A DNA stretch of 64,000 nt from Micropterix aruncella (Eukaryota; Arthropoda; Insecta; Lepidoptera; Micropterigidae), in contig OX155980.1 in the NCBI GenBank assembly GCA_944548615.1, positions 38,704,284-38,768,283 on the forward strand, written 5' to 3'. The translations under genes were made by a program, and so were the position numbers. The notes below the pieces were generated by a model. It was not told the origin of the DNA and did no database searches. It saw only the letters and a program-made list of their open reading frames with translations. Of this stretch, positions 1 to 11,156 are shown piece after piece; the first letter of the stretch is position 1; every line of letters begins with the position of its first letter.

Positions 1-570
1 AAAGGCGTTTAAAAGATGTATTAAACAAAAGCTGCAATCCACACATGCTTTCTAAAAGCTGGGTAATTTTTTTGAGCATGCTAATTCTTTCAAATAGGAA
101 TAACATTAATTTGTAACTTTCAGGTACCTCATTTTAGTTTTTATTGTTTAATAATAATATTATGAATTTAATATTTTAAATATGAAGATTACAATGTTTA
201 ACGTAACATACCTGACCAAATAAATACGTTGTTTTTTTTCAATTTTGTTTTGATGCTTTCTATTGTGTGATTATTTTTTGTATAGAGTGCCTAAGATGAC
301 TATTAATATTCTTATAATGTTTTATTTTATTTTATATGTATTAAGCTGTATTTTTTTTAAATTTTATTTGTCTGCCGTGTAAAAACGGCTTTAGTCAACG
401 CTATTGTCAAATTAATATTTCTGCTTTAATAGTTTTATATCTACATATATTAATATTTTACTAGCAACTGACGAATTCTAATATGCAATAATTAGCTTTA
501 ATTGATAATTCATGCTTTTATTGTATATTCTGAATGAATAAATTGAATACTGAATACTGAATACTGGTAT
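1..570 (+). mobile_element. Possible 3' end of a decayed non-LTR retrotransposon
   Basis: The first bases, read from position 2, give a basic peptide resembling the C-terminal tail of non-LTR reverse transcriptases (KAFKRCIKQKL-like), followed by AT-rich sequence. The segment ends with AATAAA at about 536 and a short tandem repeat of TGAATAC (544-566), the kind of simple tail seen on CR1/Daphne-type LINEs. The match is short and the 5' part is outside the window, so this is tentative. Confidence 0.3.
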
Positions 571-690
571 TGCTAACTATTTTAAAGATTATTTCTCGAA
601 ACCCAAGTTAGATAGGAAAACATTAGGTAAAAAGTTGCCTAATAAAACTACAGAAACAAAACCGTCATATAATCTAAAGAATGTGAAAAA

Positions 691-752
691 ATCGGTTGTG
701 TCACCCCAAGATTTTACCGGCAAGTAGCAAAAGACTGTTTCATCTGAATATT
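691..752 (-). mobile_element. C-family element, terminal fragment (C1)
   Basis: The TCGGTTGTGTCACCCCAAG terminus plus about 40 bp matches the end shared by copies C2 to C6, in the opposite orientation to most of them. The rest of the element is absent. Confidence 0.65.
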
Positions 753-836
753 CCTACACCCCTTCCCTTTCCACCTCTCGATAGCGAAAATGTTTTCGTC
801 CGAAACTTACCCAAATACTATATCACTATTTAAAAA

Positions 837-960
837 CTCTAGATAAAGCGGAATAGTAATATACAGAAGAAGTAGAATATCGGAAAAAGAATCCTGAGTA
901 CTTGGGTATTGCTCTAGAGAGATAAGGCGGGATAGGAGCCCACGGAAGAAGAAGAATATG
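837..960. repeat. Diverged direct repeat of about 48 bp, two units
   Basis: The stretch from CTCTAGATAAAGCGGAATAG (about 837-884) to GAAGAAGTAGAATAT recurs at about 912-960 as CTCTAGAGAGATAAGGCGGG... GAAGAAGAAGAATAT. The units are similar in order but differ at many positions. No function is apparent. Confidence 0.45.
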
Positions 961-1009
961 GCCTTAAACTAAACCGACAAAGCTTGATTTGTCGGTTTAG
1001 TTTAAGGCC
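960..1009. repeat. Perfect 22-bp inverted repeat with 6-nt loop
   Basis: Bases 960-981 (GGCCTTAAACTAAACCGACA and two more A) are exactly complementary to 988-1009, with loop GCTTGA. It is a fully paired hairpin with no surrounding element that I can recognise. Confidence 0.85.
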
Positions 1010-1120
1010 CGGCCCTATTTTGGTCTAATTTAACTGGGCTAGTACCCTTTAGGCTGGGTTTGTTTTAGTGAGAACAAAATATGTTTATATGAAATCGAAG
1101 ACTATCGTGGTTGTTTGACT

Positions 1121-1199
1121 TTATAAATAAAATAGAAAACGAATTTACCGCGTGAAAATGAATTTCACGCGGTAAATTCGTTTTCTATCCTATTTATAA
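1121..1199. repeat. Near-perfect 37-bp inverted repeat with 5-nt loop
   Basis: Bases 1121-1157 pair with 1163-1199, with only two mismatches; the arm core is AGAAAACGAATTTACCGCGT. It lies 111 bp after the hairpin ending at 1009, so two unusually perfect palindromes occur within 240 bp. Confidence 0.85.
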
Positions 1200-1416
1200 A
1201 ATATTTTTAGCCTGTAAACCAAATAATAAACCAAATAATAAACCTAATAAACCAAATATAGTGTAAATTTTCTAACTAACATACATTTAACCTAAATTTG
1301 TACCCCATATAAAATATACCTATCAGTTAAAAAGTCAAATTGATTGATCAATCTTCTATTAGCTAATATCGTAGCTGTAGCCGTTGCTGTAAACAAACAT
1401 TGTATTGGCAAAATAT

Positions 1417-2105
1417 CATTGGAAGCTAATGTGCCCTGCAGCAGTTTATCCACGAAGACTCAATCGTTCAGGGTCGGTCATACTCACGGGTCAACACCCA
1501 TCCGACGGCCTCCACGCAGAAGGGAGAGCCAAGAAAGGACGCTGGCCTGCGGGCCAGTCTCCCCAAGGAGTCAACCTTCGGGCGCGGTTTGCGTACCATG
1601 CGGCGTCAGCCAATCGATTGTGCACTCCGACCAACAGCCGGGGGAGTCTGGGAACTGTAATGTTTCCTATAAAGCGGGGGTGGTCGTTAACCTTATGGCA
1701 ACTGCTCTTGAAACGACCATTCGGCCACCCGGTCCCGGGTGAATAAGCCGGGCAAAGGATGCCTTGGTCCGCGATAGATTCGGTAGACACCGTGTCTTCA
1801 TAAGGGGGAGGACCGTGCAAGCGATCTCGATCCTGTAACCAGTCAGGAGGTAAGAGGTATCCTGAAGGTTAATTCCAAACGGAGATATCCTTCCTAACTG
1901 GTAGTCAGGGGGCGAGGCTGCCCGCTGGGTACCTTTCCCGGTGCCTTGCCGTAAGGCGTTGGCATCTGACGGGCAGGGGCGTAGCTAGACTGTGGATTGT
2001 TTTTCGTCCAAAGTCTTCTGTGCTCACCTCACCGGAGACAGAACGATCAATATCGTTAAAACTTCGTGAGGTGACGGTTTCGCCCTTTGTAGTTGACAGC
2101 TCTAG
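1417..2105 (+). mobile_element. S-family retroposed element, copy S1
   Basis: A 689-bp GC-rich element flanked by a 12-bp duplication TTGGCAAAATAT (1405-1416 and 2106-2117). It aligns with five other copies here. Its 5' module resembles S2/S5 (TCACGGGTCAACACCCATCC), its middle resembles S3/S4/S6 (CTGAAGGTTAATTCCA), and its 3' end resembles S2/S5 (GTTGACAGCTCTA). It has no poly(A) tail and no convincing coding frame. Long variable duplications imply target-primed reverse transcription rather than a cut-and-paste transposase. Confidence 0.8.
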
Positions 2106-2117
2106 TTGGCAAAATAT

Positions 2118-4117
2118 TATTCCTCCTAGGCCAACCAATAAATAAACAAAAAGCTTATATTTATAAATAGCCGAAAAGATAGGTAAGTGAGCATTGCACG
2201 TGCAATTCCGAGAAATGTCGCTCGGCTAGGATTACAGGGGTGATCAAAAAGACACAAGTTTCTTTTATAAAACAAAAATCTTCGTTAGCTGTTTGATTCA
2301 GATCTCTTTCGAAATATAAAACTGGGTTCGAAATTTATAACTAAAAGGCCAGGGATACATCCAGCCAGACGAGATGAGAGAATAATCAGACATATAGATT
2401 AGAGAGTAAATAAAATTAGTTTTTAAATAGAACCTTTTTTAAATATATGGCTTTTATTTAGTGAAACGTATGATTGTATATAGAATTATAATCACCCACT
2501 TTCGCGCTTAGGTGCAGTCCCATGAAGAAATGTTTATGATTAAAAATTATTAAACATTTAATATTAAAAAATTATTAAACATTAAATGGTGGTTTACAAA
2601 AAAAAAATATTTAGGAAAAACTCAAAGAAACAACTGAAAATCGAAAAAAATCGAAATTGGTAATTTTGGGAACATTGGCCACTTTCTAGATGGCTATCGC
2701 GGCGATCCTATTGTTGGACAGCTGCGCTATCCATAACTGTTATTCATTCCGTACAATGTGTAAAATTTCAAAAAGTCAAAAAAGTAAAAAAAAAGTCGAA
2801 AAAGTAAAAAAAAGTCCAAAAAGACGAAAAAGTAAAAAAGTCAAAACATTCAAAAAAGTAAAAAAAGTCGAAAAAGTAAAAAAAAAACCATTTAATCACC
2901 AAACGAAACTCAAACCGTACATGATTCGGCCATATTATAGATTTCAATTAATTGGATTTGGAAGGTTGATTAGGATTAATGAACGCTTATGAAGAGTTAC
3001 AATCAAATCAATTTTAGGTGGTACGAAGTTCACCGGGTCATCTAGTATTTAATAAAATTGTAATGAATTTTCCTGTTCTGCAAAAGATCCCAGTCCGTTT
3101 TTAACCCTTGCTTAACTTTGTGACCCAGCCCCGGATAATTCCCAGATCCTAAAGTACAAGCTCAAAATGATTCGGGGTTGGCGAATAGTGTTAGACGTGA
3201 AATGAGTCTATTTGAAAATGGAGGAGTTCGTGGATATGACTTAGAAACAGCATATAAGTATGTTTTGTCCAAACAGTGTAGAATCTGAGCGAGCAATGTC
3301 AGCTGCTGCATATAATACGAAGCAGGCTTGTTCAATAAACTGCCTGTTGAAGAAGCAGCTCTTTCAATAAACTACGAAGCAGGGTTGGAAGTCAAACATT
3401 GGATGCTTTGATATTTCTCCGATTGTGCTTTCGAAATTCTAAATATGTTTTTTGTTTTGTCTTTTTATTTCTTACAAAAAAAAGTATAGTTTTTTTTTTG
3501 TCTTTTTGTTTCTTACTATATTGTGATTTATGTTGTGCAACAAAACAATATTCAAAACACTTTTTTGAGAAATTACTCAAGTTTATTTTTCATTTAAGCC
3601 TAATTAAACAAAAAACCACATAGTCTAATCCCGGACTAGCCCCGAGATTTCGGGATGACGCATCAAAATCCCGTAATCCAGGGATTGAAAAACATGCTCG
3701 GGATTGTATTCGCTAATGGGGATCCACGTCAGCGCATCCCATTAAGGCAGATAAAGAAAATAAATTACAAACGGAGCTGCAATGGAATTTACCGACCGGA
3801 GTCGGGCCCATCATAATACTATACACTTCTGTGGAGTAGGCATTGGACTCTGCACTAACGACTAGCTTTGGTAGGTTTAAAATAACTGTGTTGCCACACG
3901 TGAGAAGCCATATAATTTAAATTGCGAAAGTTGCGGTTTTAGAACGTTTTTCTAGGAAATGTATGCGTTCTGCAAATGTCGTATTAAACCTAAAGCAGAC
4001 TGTGTGAACAGCATAGTATTTTAAATTTATATTAATCGCAATAAACAAACGCGCGGGTAACAATTATTGACATGGAAGTAAATCAAATTTCATCTTAAAT
4101 TGCATCGCTAGTCGATT
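2118..4117. other. AT-rich stretch without recognisable gene
   Basis: I see no supported coding exon. It contains an A-rich run built from AAAAAGTC/AAAAAGTA (about 2767-2890) that yields a lysine-rich spurious frame, two direct copies of AAAATTATTAAACATT near 2540-2590, and a CCCGAGATTTCGGGAT palindromic patch near 3638-3660 that looks like old repeat debris. Confidence 0.5.
2767..2890. repeat. A-rich low-complexity tract
   Basis: Irregular tandem copies of AAAAAGTC, AAAAAGTA and AAAAAGTCG. It produces an open frame of repeated Lys/Val/Ser that is a composition effect and not a gene. Confidence 0.75.
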
Positions 4118-4139
4118 GGGGGGGGGGTGGGGGGGGGGG
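4118..4139. repeat. Poly-G tract, 22 nt with one T
   Basis: A run of G interrupted once by T at 4128. It is one of at least six G tracts of 13 nt or more in this AT-rich window. Confidence 0.9.
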
Positions 4140-4370
4140 ATACGCACATGACTAACGAGGAAAGGTGCGAGCGAGATATGTGAATAAATTGCGCTTCAAT
4201 GGGTGTCTGTGCGAGCCAGTAGAATAGACGCGATATAGGACGCGTTCTACATGTTCAGTTATGTGTGGCATTCCCACATGTTTCGTACTCAAGGTCGTGG
4301 TCGCTTAGAAGGTACTATATTCCTTTCGACAGAAACATTGGCATATAACTACTAGACCCTGTGACCAGCC

Positions 4371-4610
4371 TGAGAATGCGTCAGCCGAATAGAAAGAGAC
4401 AGCAGCATATAGTACCCCCTCCATCCTTGTCTAGTCTTGCATTCACGGAGACACGTACATATATCACTACGGTAATGCGTTTATATCACCATGGCAACGC
4501 TTCGACGACATAAGTCTGCTATGCTATGGATAAACGCGCATGCGCAACTAGACAAGGATAGAGGGAGTCTCATATGCCCTATCTCTTTCTATTCGGTGAA
4601 CGCATTCACT
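4371..4610. mobile_element. MITE-like element with long diverged inverted repeats
   Basis: The left arm (4371-4437) contains CGAATAGAAAGAGA and ATCCTTGTCTAGT. The reverse complement of the right arm (about 4546-4610) contains the same blocks in the same order (GAATGCG, CGAATAGAAAGAGA, ATCCTTGTCTAGT). Arms of about 65 bp around an interior of about 110 bp fit a small non-autonomous DNA transposon. Exact ends and target duplication are not clear. Confidence 0.6.
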
Positions 4611-4739
4611 CACAGCCCGCCTTCGCACTCCCGTTCTCTATTTTGTTACCTTCTGTGGATAGAAATCGTCCAGGTATCGTCGTTAAAATTCCATTGGCTT
4701 GATAGTCCATCGGCCATTGTGCCATCCATGTATAAATAA

Positions 4740-5779
4740 AACAATAAATACTTGTGACTTAATGTATCAAAGTTTTTATGGACAATATTTGCCATTATTA
4801 GTATCCTATCAAATTGGCGTTTTATCTATTCAATAACATCATGAGAGTCTTTGGAGAAAATAACACCGAAAACGGTTTCCGCATTTCAGAAATATTAACA
4901 AAATAAAATTATAATATTTCGATGTTAGGTTCAGCCACATAATGCAAAAATGATAACATATGCAGCTATTATCTATTTTAAAAGTTATTTCAGGGGTTTT
5001 AACAGGTTTAAGATTAGTTTAGAAGACATAGAGGTTGATATTGTACCTAAACTACGTGTTTCAAAGCAGTCAATTTCAGTTTTTTTTCAACAAAACAGTC
5101 AAGTATTTGTATCATTATCTATAAATGTTTGATATTACTTTCTCTAATAATTTCATTCCGTCGTAACCAATTGTCATCGGTAACCATCTCGGTAGGTACT
5201 GAAAAGGTACTTAAAAGGTAGGTACTTAAAAATAAAATAAAACAGAATATTTTATTCTCCCTCCCTTGTCAAACCAAGGTGACAAAAGCTAGCTAGGAGT
5301 GGACGCATGACGATAGTAATAATAGATCGATTTTACTTTCATCGTTTTTCTACGACTTATGTAGATTAGAAATCTTAAATACGATGAAAATAGAGATAGC
5401 TGAATTCAAGTTAATTTTCAAAAGTTCTTGATTAAAAATAAATATATTTTTTTTTAAATATATTTATTCACGTTCGTAACAAAACATTTTGTTTATTAAG
5501 AGTGAATAAGCATATGACATCGAATAAAATGGATCGATGCGGGAATCGATATCGTAGACCTAGGTAATCGATAAAAAAAAAGACAATGACAATTATTGAC
5601 AAATAAAAAAATGGCGTAAATTAGCCGAAGTTTTAAAAGTATTAATATTTTATAAAAAAATGACCCCGAAACAAATACTCATGAAACTTATTGAGAAATT
5701 ATGTTTTTAATTTAGCTATAAAGTATTAATTATTTTTTCAAGATACAATCTTTTTTTTGAGAGTACTATGAATGGGAAT
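4740..5779. other. AT-rich stretch, nothing recognisable
   Basis: No coding frame or RNA gene is supported. Only short repeats are visible, such as GGTACTTAAAAGGTAGGTACTT near 5206-5230. Confidence 0.5.
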
Positions 5780-6172
5780 TGTAGTTTGGCATGCAGGCAT
5801 CATTTGGTCATGGCAAGAGTTGAAAAGAGCCTTGGTTGAAATCGTTTTACAAGATTGTGCGCTAGTCATACATCAATCTCGAAATAAATAAATAAATATT
5901 GGGCTTGAAGACTTGAAATTTGGTGCAATGATGCCTTGTTGGACCGAAATCACGTTGTGAAATGTTGGTTGGAATATCTCGTATAATATGTATTTAAAGT
6001 CCGCCATATTTAATTCCGAAAATATTATGTTTTTTGGAAAAAATACCTATTTAATATCAAGGAAAATACTATAAATATACTGAGGAGGGTGTTGGGATGG
6101 CGGGGGAGTGGGGGGGGGGGGGGGGGGGGGTGCTCGCCTACTTGCTGGGAAAGTCTTGGGGTGACACAACCG
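5780..6172 (+). mobile_element. C-family element, 5'-incomplete copy C2
   Basis: It shares GGCATGCAGGCATCATTTGG, the GGTCATGGCAAGAGTTG block, the CTTGAAATTTGG and GGGCCGAAATCACGTT-like blocks, and the terminal GGGAAAGTCTTGGGGTGACA end with C3 to C6. A 21-nt G run (6110-6130) sits in its 3' part. Confidence 0.65.
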
Positions 6173-6279
6173 TTTTTCTTTATTATCAAGTGCTTTCCAA
6201 TAACGTACTTTCCAATAACGTGTTAATTAATGTTTTTTTTTATTTAGATAAATGAACCCTATTCTTAACAATGTACGGA

Positions 6280-6952
6280 ACCCTCGGCGCGAGTCAATCG
6301 TCGCACTTGACTGGTTTATTTGTTTCTTCGTATTTTTTGTATTTCATTTTTGATACAATAACATGTTTTAAAGTATTATTTTGTATATTCCTATTACGGT
6401 TGTGTATTCAAAACGTCCGAGCAGGAGCGAACGCGCAATCATGGTCGATATGGATGCGGCACTCGGAGAAAAGAAAATGTACGATAGAGCGCTGACATAC
6501 CCGCTATCGTACATTTTTCGCTGGTACGGCCCTCGAAACGGGCGCCGCGCAGGCGGCTCGCGTTTCGGTGGCCGCTTCGCGTCGTTTCGTTTCATTCGCG
6601 CTGTGGCCGTTTGGAAGTGTACTCGTGCGGTTTACGTTTAGAAGTTCGCCGGAAAACGACCGCCGCGAGACCGCTTTTGCCGGGACGCGTGAAAATCCGC
6701 ACCGAGCAGTGAGTCGATCTCCGCTCTGGCTTCAGCCGTCGAAGCCTCGTCGATTGTGATTTTCCTTCAGATTATATTGTGCTCGGTGCCTTTAAATCCG
6801 CAAATCTCCAGCATACTTTTCCCGCGCGATCGTTGACTTTCCCGCGCTAACGTGAAAATTTGCACACGCGACCTGACAGTCGCGCCAGTTTCTTATCGAA
6901 CAGTGCCTATAAATTTGTCATCGTGTGTTTCTACTCGGACGAGCTCCCCGAC
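6280..6952 (+). promoter_or_regulatory. Putative luna promoter and 5'UTR island
   Basis: This is the most GC- and CpG-rich stretch near the exon, standing out from AT-rich flanks. It leads directly into the luna start codon with no intervening repeat. The part from about 6590 to 6952 probably includes the 5'UTR. I cannot fix a transcription start: there is no clear TATA box, and several initiator-like CAGT/TCATT tetramers are possible. A 43-nt hairpin lies in it at 6474-6517. Confidence 0.5.
6474..6517. repeat. Hairpin upstream of the luna exon
   Basis: AAAATGTACGATAG (6474-6487) is complementary to CTATCGTACATTTT (6504-6517), with a 16-nt centre. It lies inside the GC-rich island before the luna start. 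It may be a structural element of the promoter or the remains of a small inverted-repeat insertion. Confidence 0.7.
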
Positions 6953-7054
6953 ATGGATATCTTGCCAAGCGGGAATATCTTCAGGGAGCTGCAGGATGTT
7001 CACGATACCGGATATTTCTCCTCGCATATATCCGTCGAAGAACACTGGCAACAG
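6953..7054 (+). CDS. luna: luna (KLF6/KLF7-type transcription factor), first coding exon
   Basis: The exon runs from an ATG at 6953 to a CAG at 7052-7054, followed by the donor GTACGT. It encodes exactly 34 residues, starting [20 protein letters not shown] and ending HWQQ. Vertebrate KLF6 and KLF7 begin MDVL..., share the IFxELQxVHxTGYFS core and the SxEExWQQ end, and also have 34 residues before the next segment (TCLELERYL). The insect orthologue is luna, a nuclear Cys2His2 zinc-finger regulator. This segment is the conserved N-terminal acidic or activation part; the three zinc fingers must lie in later exons, which I do not find here. I chose this ATG because conservation begins there, although the frame stays open upstream. 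The family assignment is strong. The symbol rests on luna being the single KLF6/7 orthologue in insects. Confidence 0.87.
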
Positions 7055-7059
7055 GTACG

Positions 7060-9569
7060 TAGTCTTACGTTACGACCTATCATCGTCTCCGAAATTGTTT
7101 CAATTTAACCGGCAGCGCAGTGGTTGCTCTGAATCAGATACTTAGTAATAAGGCGAGCGAAAAAGTATAATATAACTTTTATATTAATTTCCCATGTTGT
7201 GCGTATAGAAATCATAGTTGGTTAGGGGCGTCGATATATCGAAAGGGTCGTTAAAATCGATGCGAGTAGGTAGATGTAAGAAATTATTGCAGTATAGGAA
7301 CCTTTCTCAGAAATCGAAAAAATAAAGAAATACTACTAGATTCGATCATTGTAATGCTAAATGTGAAATAAAAAAGCTTCGGACGCGTAAAATTTCGTTT
7401 TTTTAAACTCAGTTTTAAAGGTTGTTTTAAAAAAAACTAATCTAACCTAGCGTTAAATAGGTGTTTATGTATTATTTAAAATGAAAACCTACCAAAATGT
7501 ATGGGTTTGGCGCTTTTTGGAATGCCTATATCTCGCTTATTTATTGACACCGAATGAATATTATTGCAGAGTATACGTGGTGAATATAGTCTGGTGACGT
7601 TAAAAAATCAACAATCTAGAAGGGGTTCCTAAACTGCAATAATACCAGATGTAATGTGACTTTTATCCGTCGTCGGCGAACGTTTGCGCAAAATGATCTC
7701 TGGGTTTTTTTTTAATTCTTGAAGTAAATTGACCACAGACAAATCTAGCTTGCTGAATATTTCAAGAATCACACACCCCGATGTTGAATTCGTAGTATCC
7801 TACATAATAGTAGTATCCTACATATAGTAGTATCCTACAAATGTCTTTTTTGCATGCGATAACTGCGCGGATTTTCTAACCATTTTGATTACATTGCAAT
7901 TACCTACCAGCACAAAGCGTTAACTTGTCTTTCATTTGATTTTCTAATGAAGATTGTAAACTTTTTCTTTTTTTGGAGCATAAAGCGACCTTATTAGGGC
8001 AGCGTTCGATAATTAACACTTCTGAAAATCAGAAGTCTGCTTATAAGCGATGTTTCGATCTATAAATATAAATCAAAAGCACTCGCTGCGAGGGCGCGCC
8101 GTAGAAGCGAATTTTTCATTTTTATACTGGGTGCTCATCAGCCATATAATATTGCAATTTATTAGGGCCGATAATGGTGTCGCGTCGTATCGTATCCCGC
8201 CACTCTCCTGCATTTTCCAAAGAGATGCAGGAGGTCCTATTTTTGTCGTTCTGCAATACGACTCCGATTAGGCGAAATTTTGTGTTTCATATTCACGATT
8301 TCTGCTTAGAATCCACTTCGTTTCTCATTGTCAGCGTTAGAATTACGTTTCTTTTAATATGCACCCTCTTGTAATGCGGTTATATCTGTCGAGGAACTGC
8401 GGAGGCGACGTCAAACAGTGTAAATTATCAATTTATTATTGAATAGCGGTGTTTCCGGTGTGACTGGTTCGTCTTCAATATACCCGCGAATGCGCCGTTT
8501 CCTTTCCGGTTTTTAGGCAGAGATACCCAAGAATGGCTCACTTATCGCGCGTCATCGACGTCTCGCTAAGTTTATTAGCCATCTTCGCGTAGCCCGGGGC
8601 GAACCCGAAAGTTGTGACAGATACATGGGACACAAAGATCGATACCAATGTCTTCCTCTGTTACCAATGTCTTACTCTTGTTATATCAGGCAGTTATTTG
8701 TCAAGCGGCGTGTATATTCCAAAAATAGACCATCGTCCATTGCTAAGCGTATTCAACTTGCGTGTTTATGTGCTACGTCATCGAGCGAGAGAGAGAAGGG
8801 GGGGGGGGGGGGGTTACTCAGCGTGATTAACCTATTAACTCCATAACAGAAAGGGTTCTACAAGTGATTCTTGCTTCGCTGTGTAGGTACCTATGTATAT
8901 TGAGGTATTCTAAAATGAAAGCAGGTAAAAAAATCGTCCAGTTAAAAGTTGTGCTCCACGAAAGAGCTTTCACACAAAACATTACGGTAGTGTGGCGGTA
9001 CTACCCACCCAGAATTTATTTTTTTAGGTATCTTACGTTTAGATGTCTCTGCTTCCATGGCAGCACTTAGATCTTAAGGGCGATTCGTCGTCCTTTCGTA
9101 GGTCCTGTTTTTTTGAGTCTTGAAAAAACATAATTTTATTAAATTAGATTAAACAACCACAGTTTGATACTAAAGTTTAGTTAAAATGAGTGGTTTAACC
9201 TGTATAGTCATTAGAAATCTAATTTAAAAAATGTGTTTAAAGAAAATACTTAATCCTATTCTTTGTTCGCGGGTTCGGGCGCACGTGTCCCTGTATCGCG
9301 CATGCCTATTGCCTACGTCGCTTTTTCTGGGTTTAAATTACATGCGGATGCAAAGAGCGTGAATTGCGTGAGAACTGAGAGCCGACGACCGAAGCTCTGT
9401 AGGTCAATTTCTCGGCTGGCTGAGCCCAACGAGCGAAACAGGGAATTCTCTCCCTCCTCCTAATTTTCCGGGGGAAAATACCCCTCGCGGCCGCGGTGCC
9501 GCTCTTTTGTGTGGCACCAGCATAACACCAGTGTATAAACATAATAACAGCAAGACATAGAAATCGTAC
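7060..9569. other. Intronic stretch after luna exon 1, no gene seen
   Basis: Mixed AT-rich and moderately GC-rich sequence without a recognised exon. It includes the tandem repeat at 7791-7841, a small CTCCTGCAT/ATGCAGGAG inverted repeat near 8204-8232, and a 16-nt G run at 8798-8813 preceded by a GA run. Its closeness to the luna promoter makes intronic enhancers plausible, but I cannot point to one. Confidence 0.4.
7791..7841. repeat. Short tandem repeat of AGTAGTATCCTACATA
   Basis: Three successive copies of a unit of about 17 bp (GTAGTATCCTACA core) with small differences between units. Confidence 0.75.
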
Positions 9570-10128
9570 ATTTCCCGGCCCACCAACCGACCAGGAGGGA
9601 AACTATTGTGAACGCGCATTTTTTTCCCGAGATTAAGACGGATTTATATGTTTTGAGCCCCTCTGAGACGATTAAGACTATTTTCAGTCTGTATGTGTTT
9701 TTATCCGTTTGTCTGTATGTATGCCTCCAGGATGGCGCCCAAACGGTTTATCCGTCTGAGCTGAAATTTGGTATGCAGGCATCATTTGGTCATGGCAAGA
9801 GTTGCGGTTGAGATCAGTCCATCAGATCAGCACTAGTCATATCAATTTCGAAATATTGGACTCAGAGAATAGATATTTGGTACACAGATGCCTCGTTGGG
9901 CCGAAATCACATTCTGAAATTTTGGTTGGAATCTCAATCTCATATACAGGCTACACTATTAATATTTAAATTCAGCCATACATTTTAATCAAATATTAAC
10001 GCCGGGCCGTCCGAGGCTAGTGTGTAACGAAACCCAAACGAGTTCGTCTGCCGGCCGAAAGATTTTATGTATGAAAATAATATTCATATGAAGCTGCTTA
10101 CCGGGAAAGTCTTGGGGTGAAACAACTG
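9570..10128 (+). mobile_element. C-family element, near-complete copy C3
   Basis: It begins with the CCACCAACCGACCAGGAGGG block and ATTGTGAACG, has a degenerate GTCTGTATGTATG stretch (about 9690-9725), then GGCGCCCAAACGGTTTATCC, GCAGGCATCATTTGGTCATG and GGGCCGAAATCACATT, and ends at GGGAAAGTCTTGGGGTGA. It has no coding capacity. Confidence 0.75.
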
Positions 10129-10311
10129 AATTTTGATACATGTTATAATCCAGGTAAAGTAGCATTTTAGGTTGCCAAATGTAGAGTAGTTGTGATTTTT
10201 GGAAGTGTTTAGTAGTTATGCACATTGGCCGATGAGCGCGCGGTTCAGTTCCGGCGTATGCAGGCGCGCGCGGCATATGGCGCGTGCAGCCTTAACCTGT
10301 ACATTTTACAT

Positions 10312-10962
10312 TGTACATTACGAGTTGGCCACGAAGACCCATTCTGTTCAGGGTTGGTCACACTCACGGGTCAACACTTATCCGACGGCCTCCACGCATG
10401 AAGTGCGAGCCTGGTAGGACTGGCCTTGGCTAGTTTCCCCTAGGAGTCAATCTTCTCTCCTGGACGGTCTGCGCACCGTGCTGCGTAAGCCAATCGATTG
10501 TGCACTCTGACTAACAGTCGGGGGAGTCTGGAAGCAGTACTGTTTCCTATAGAGCGGGGGTGGTTGCGGACCTTACGGCGACTGCTTTTGAAACGACCAT
10601 CGGCTACCCGATCATGAGTGAAGAGCCGGGCAAAGGACGCCGTGGTCCGCGATAAATACGGTTTACACCGTTTCACCGCTTCGTAAGGTAGAGGACCGCG
10701 CAAGCGACCTCGAACTCTAACCAGTCGAGAGACCGGAGTAATCTGGTCGCAATTGGAAGTAAGGGCGTGAGTGTAAGCCCGCTGGGTTGACATACCTGGT
10801 TATCTCGCGGATAAGGCGTTAGCCTCTTACGGGCATGTGGCGGAGCTTGACGGTGGACTGTTTTGTCCAAGTCTTCTGCGTTCACTTTACGGGAGATTGA
10901 ATGACCAATCGTTAAAACTTCCTGAGGTGACGGGCTCGCCCGTTGTAGTTGACAGCTCTATT
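10312..10962 (+). mobile_element. S-family retroposed element, copy S2
   Basis: A 651-bp copy flanked by a perfect 14-bp duplication TGTACATTTTACAT (10298-10311 and 10963-10976). The body is of the S5 type throughout (GAGCGGGGGTGGTTGCGGAC, GTCGCAATTGGAAGTAAGGG) and ends at GTTGACAGCTCTATT. The minus-strand frame across 10440-10793 is a composition effect in a GC-rich repeat and is broken in sister copies. Confidence 0.85.
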
Positions 10963-11082
10963 TGTACATTTTACATACATTTTTAGGCTCACGCACATTA
11001 TATATATAAAACCAATTCGGCGATTATTTATATGAAAACATTTCATAATAATACCTAGTTACTACATTTTTGAAAATCTTAA

Positions 11083-11156
11083 GATATTGACGTATATAGA
11101 TATTGACGATAGATATGACGTATATAGATATTGAAGATATTGACGTATATGATATA
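11083..11156. repeat. Imperfect tandem repeat of GATATTGACGTATATA
   Basis: About four irregular copies of a 15-19 bp unit (GATATTGACGTATATA with variants). Confidence 0.7.

Noticed and set aside
2690..2992. Lysine-rich frame of 100 codons
   Set aside because: Produced by the AAAAAGTC/AAAAAGTA low-complexity tract.
6381..6641. Open frames on both strands over the luna promoter island
   Set aside because: They arise from GC-rich composition and from the hairpin at 6474-6517, which gives similar peptides on both strands.
7791..7841. CRISPR-like array
   Set aside because: The units are contiguous without spacers; this is an ordinary tandem repeat in eukaryotic DNA.
10440..10793. Minus-strand frame of 117 codons, with related frames at 1491-1820 and 41391-41636
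   Set aside because: They lie inside S-family repeats. The similarity between them is nucleotide conservation of the repeat, and the frame is broken differently in each copy.
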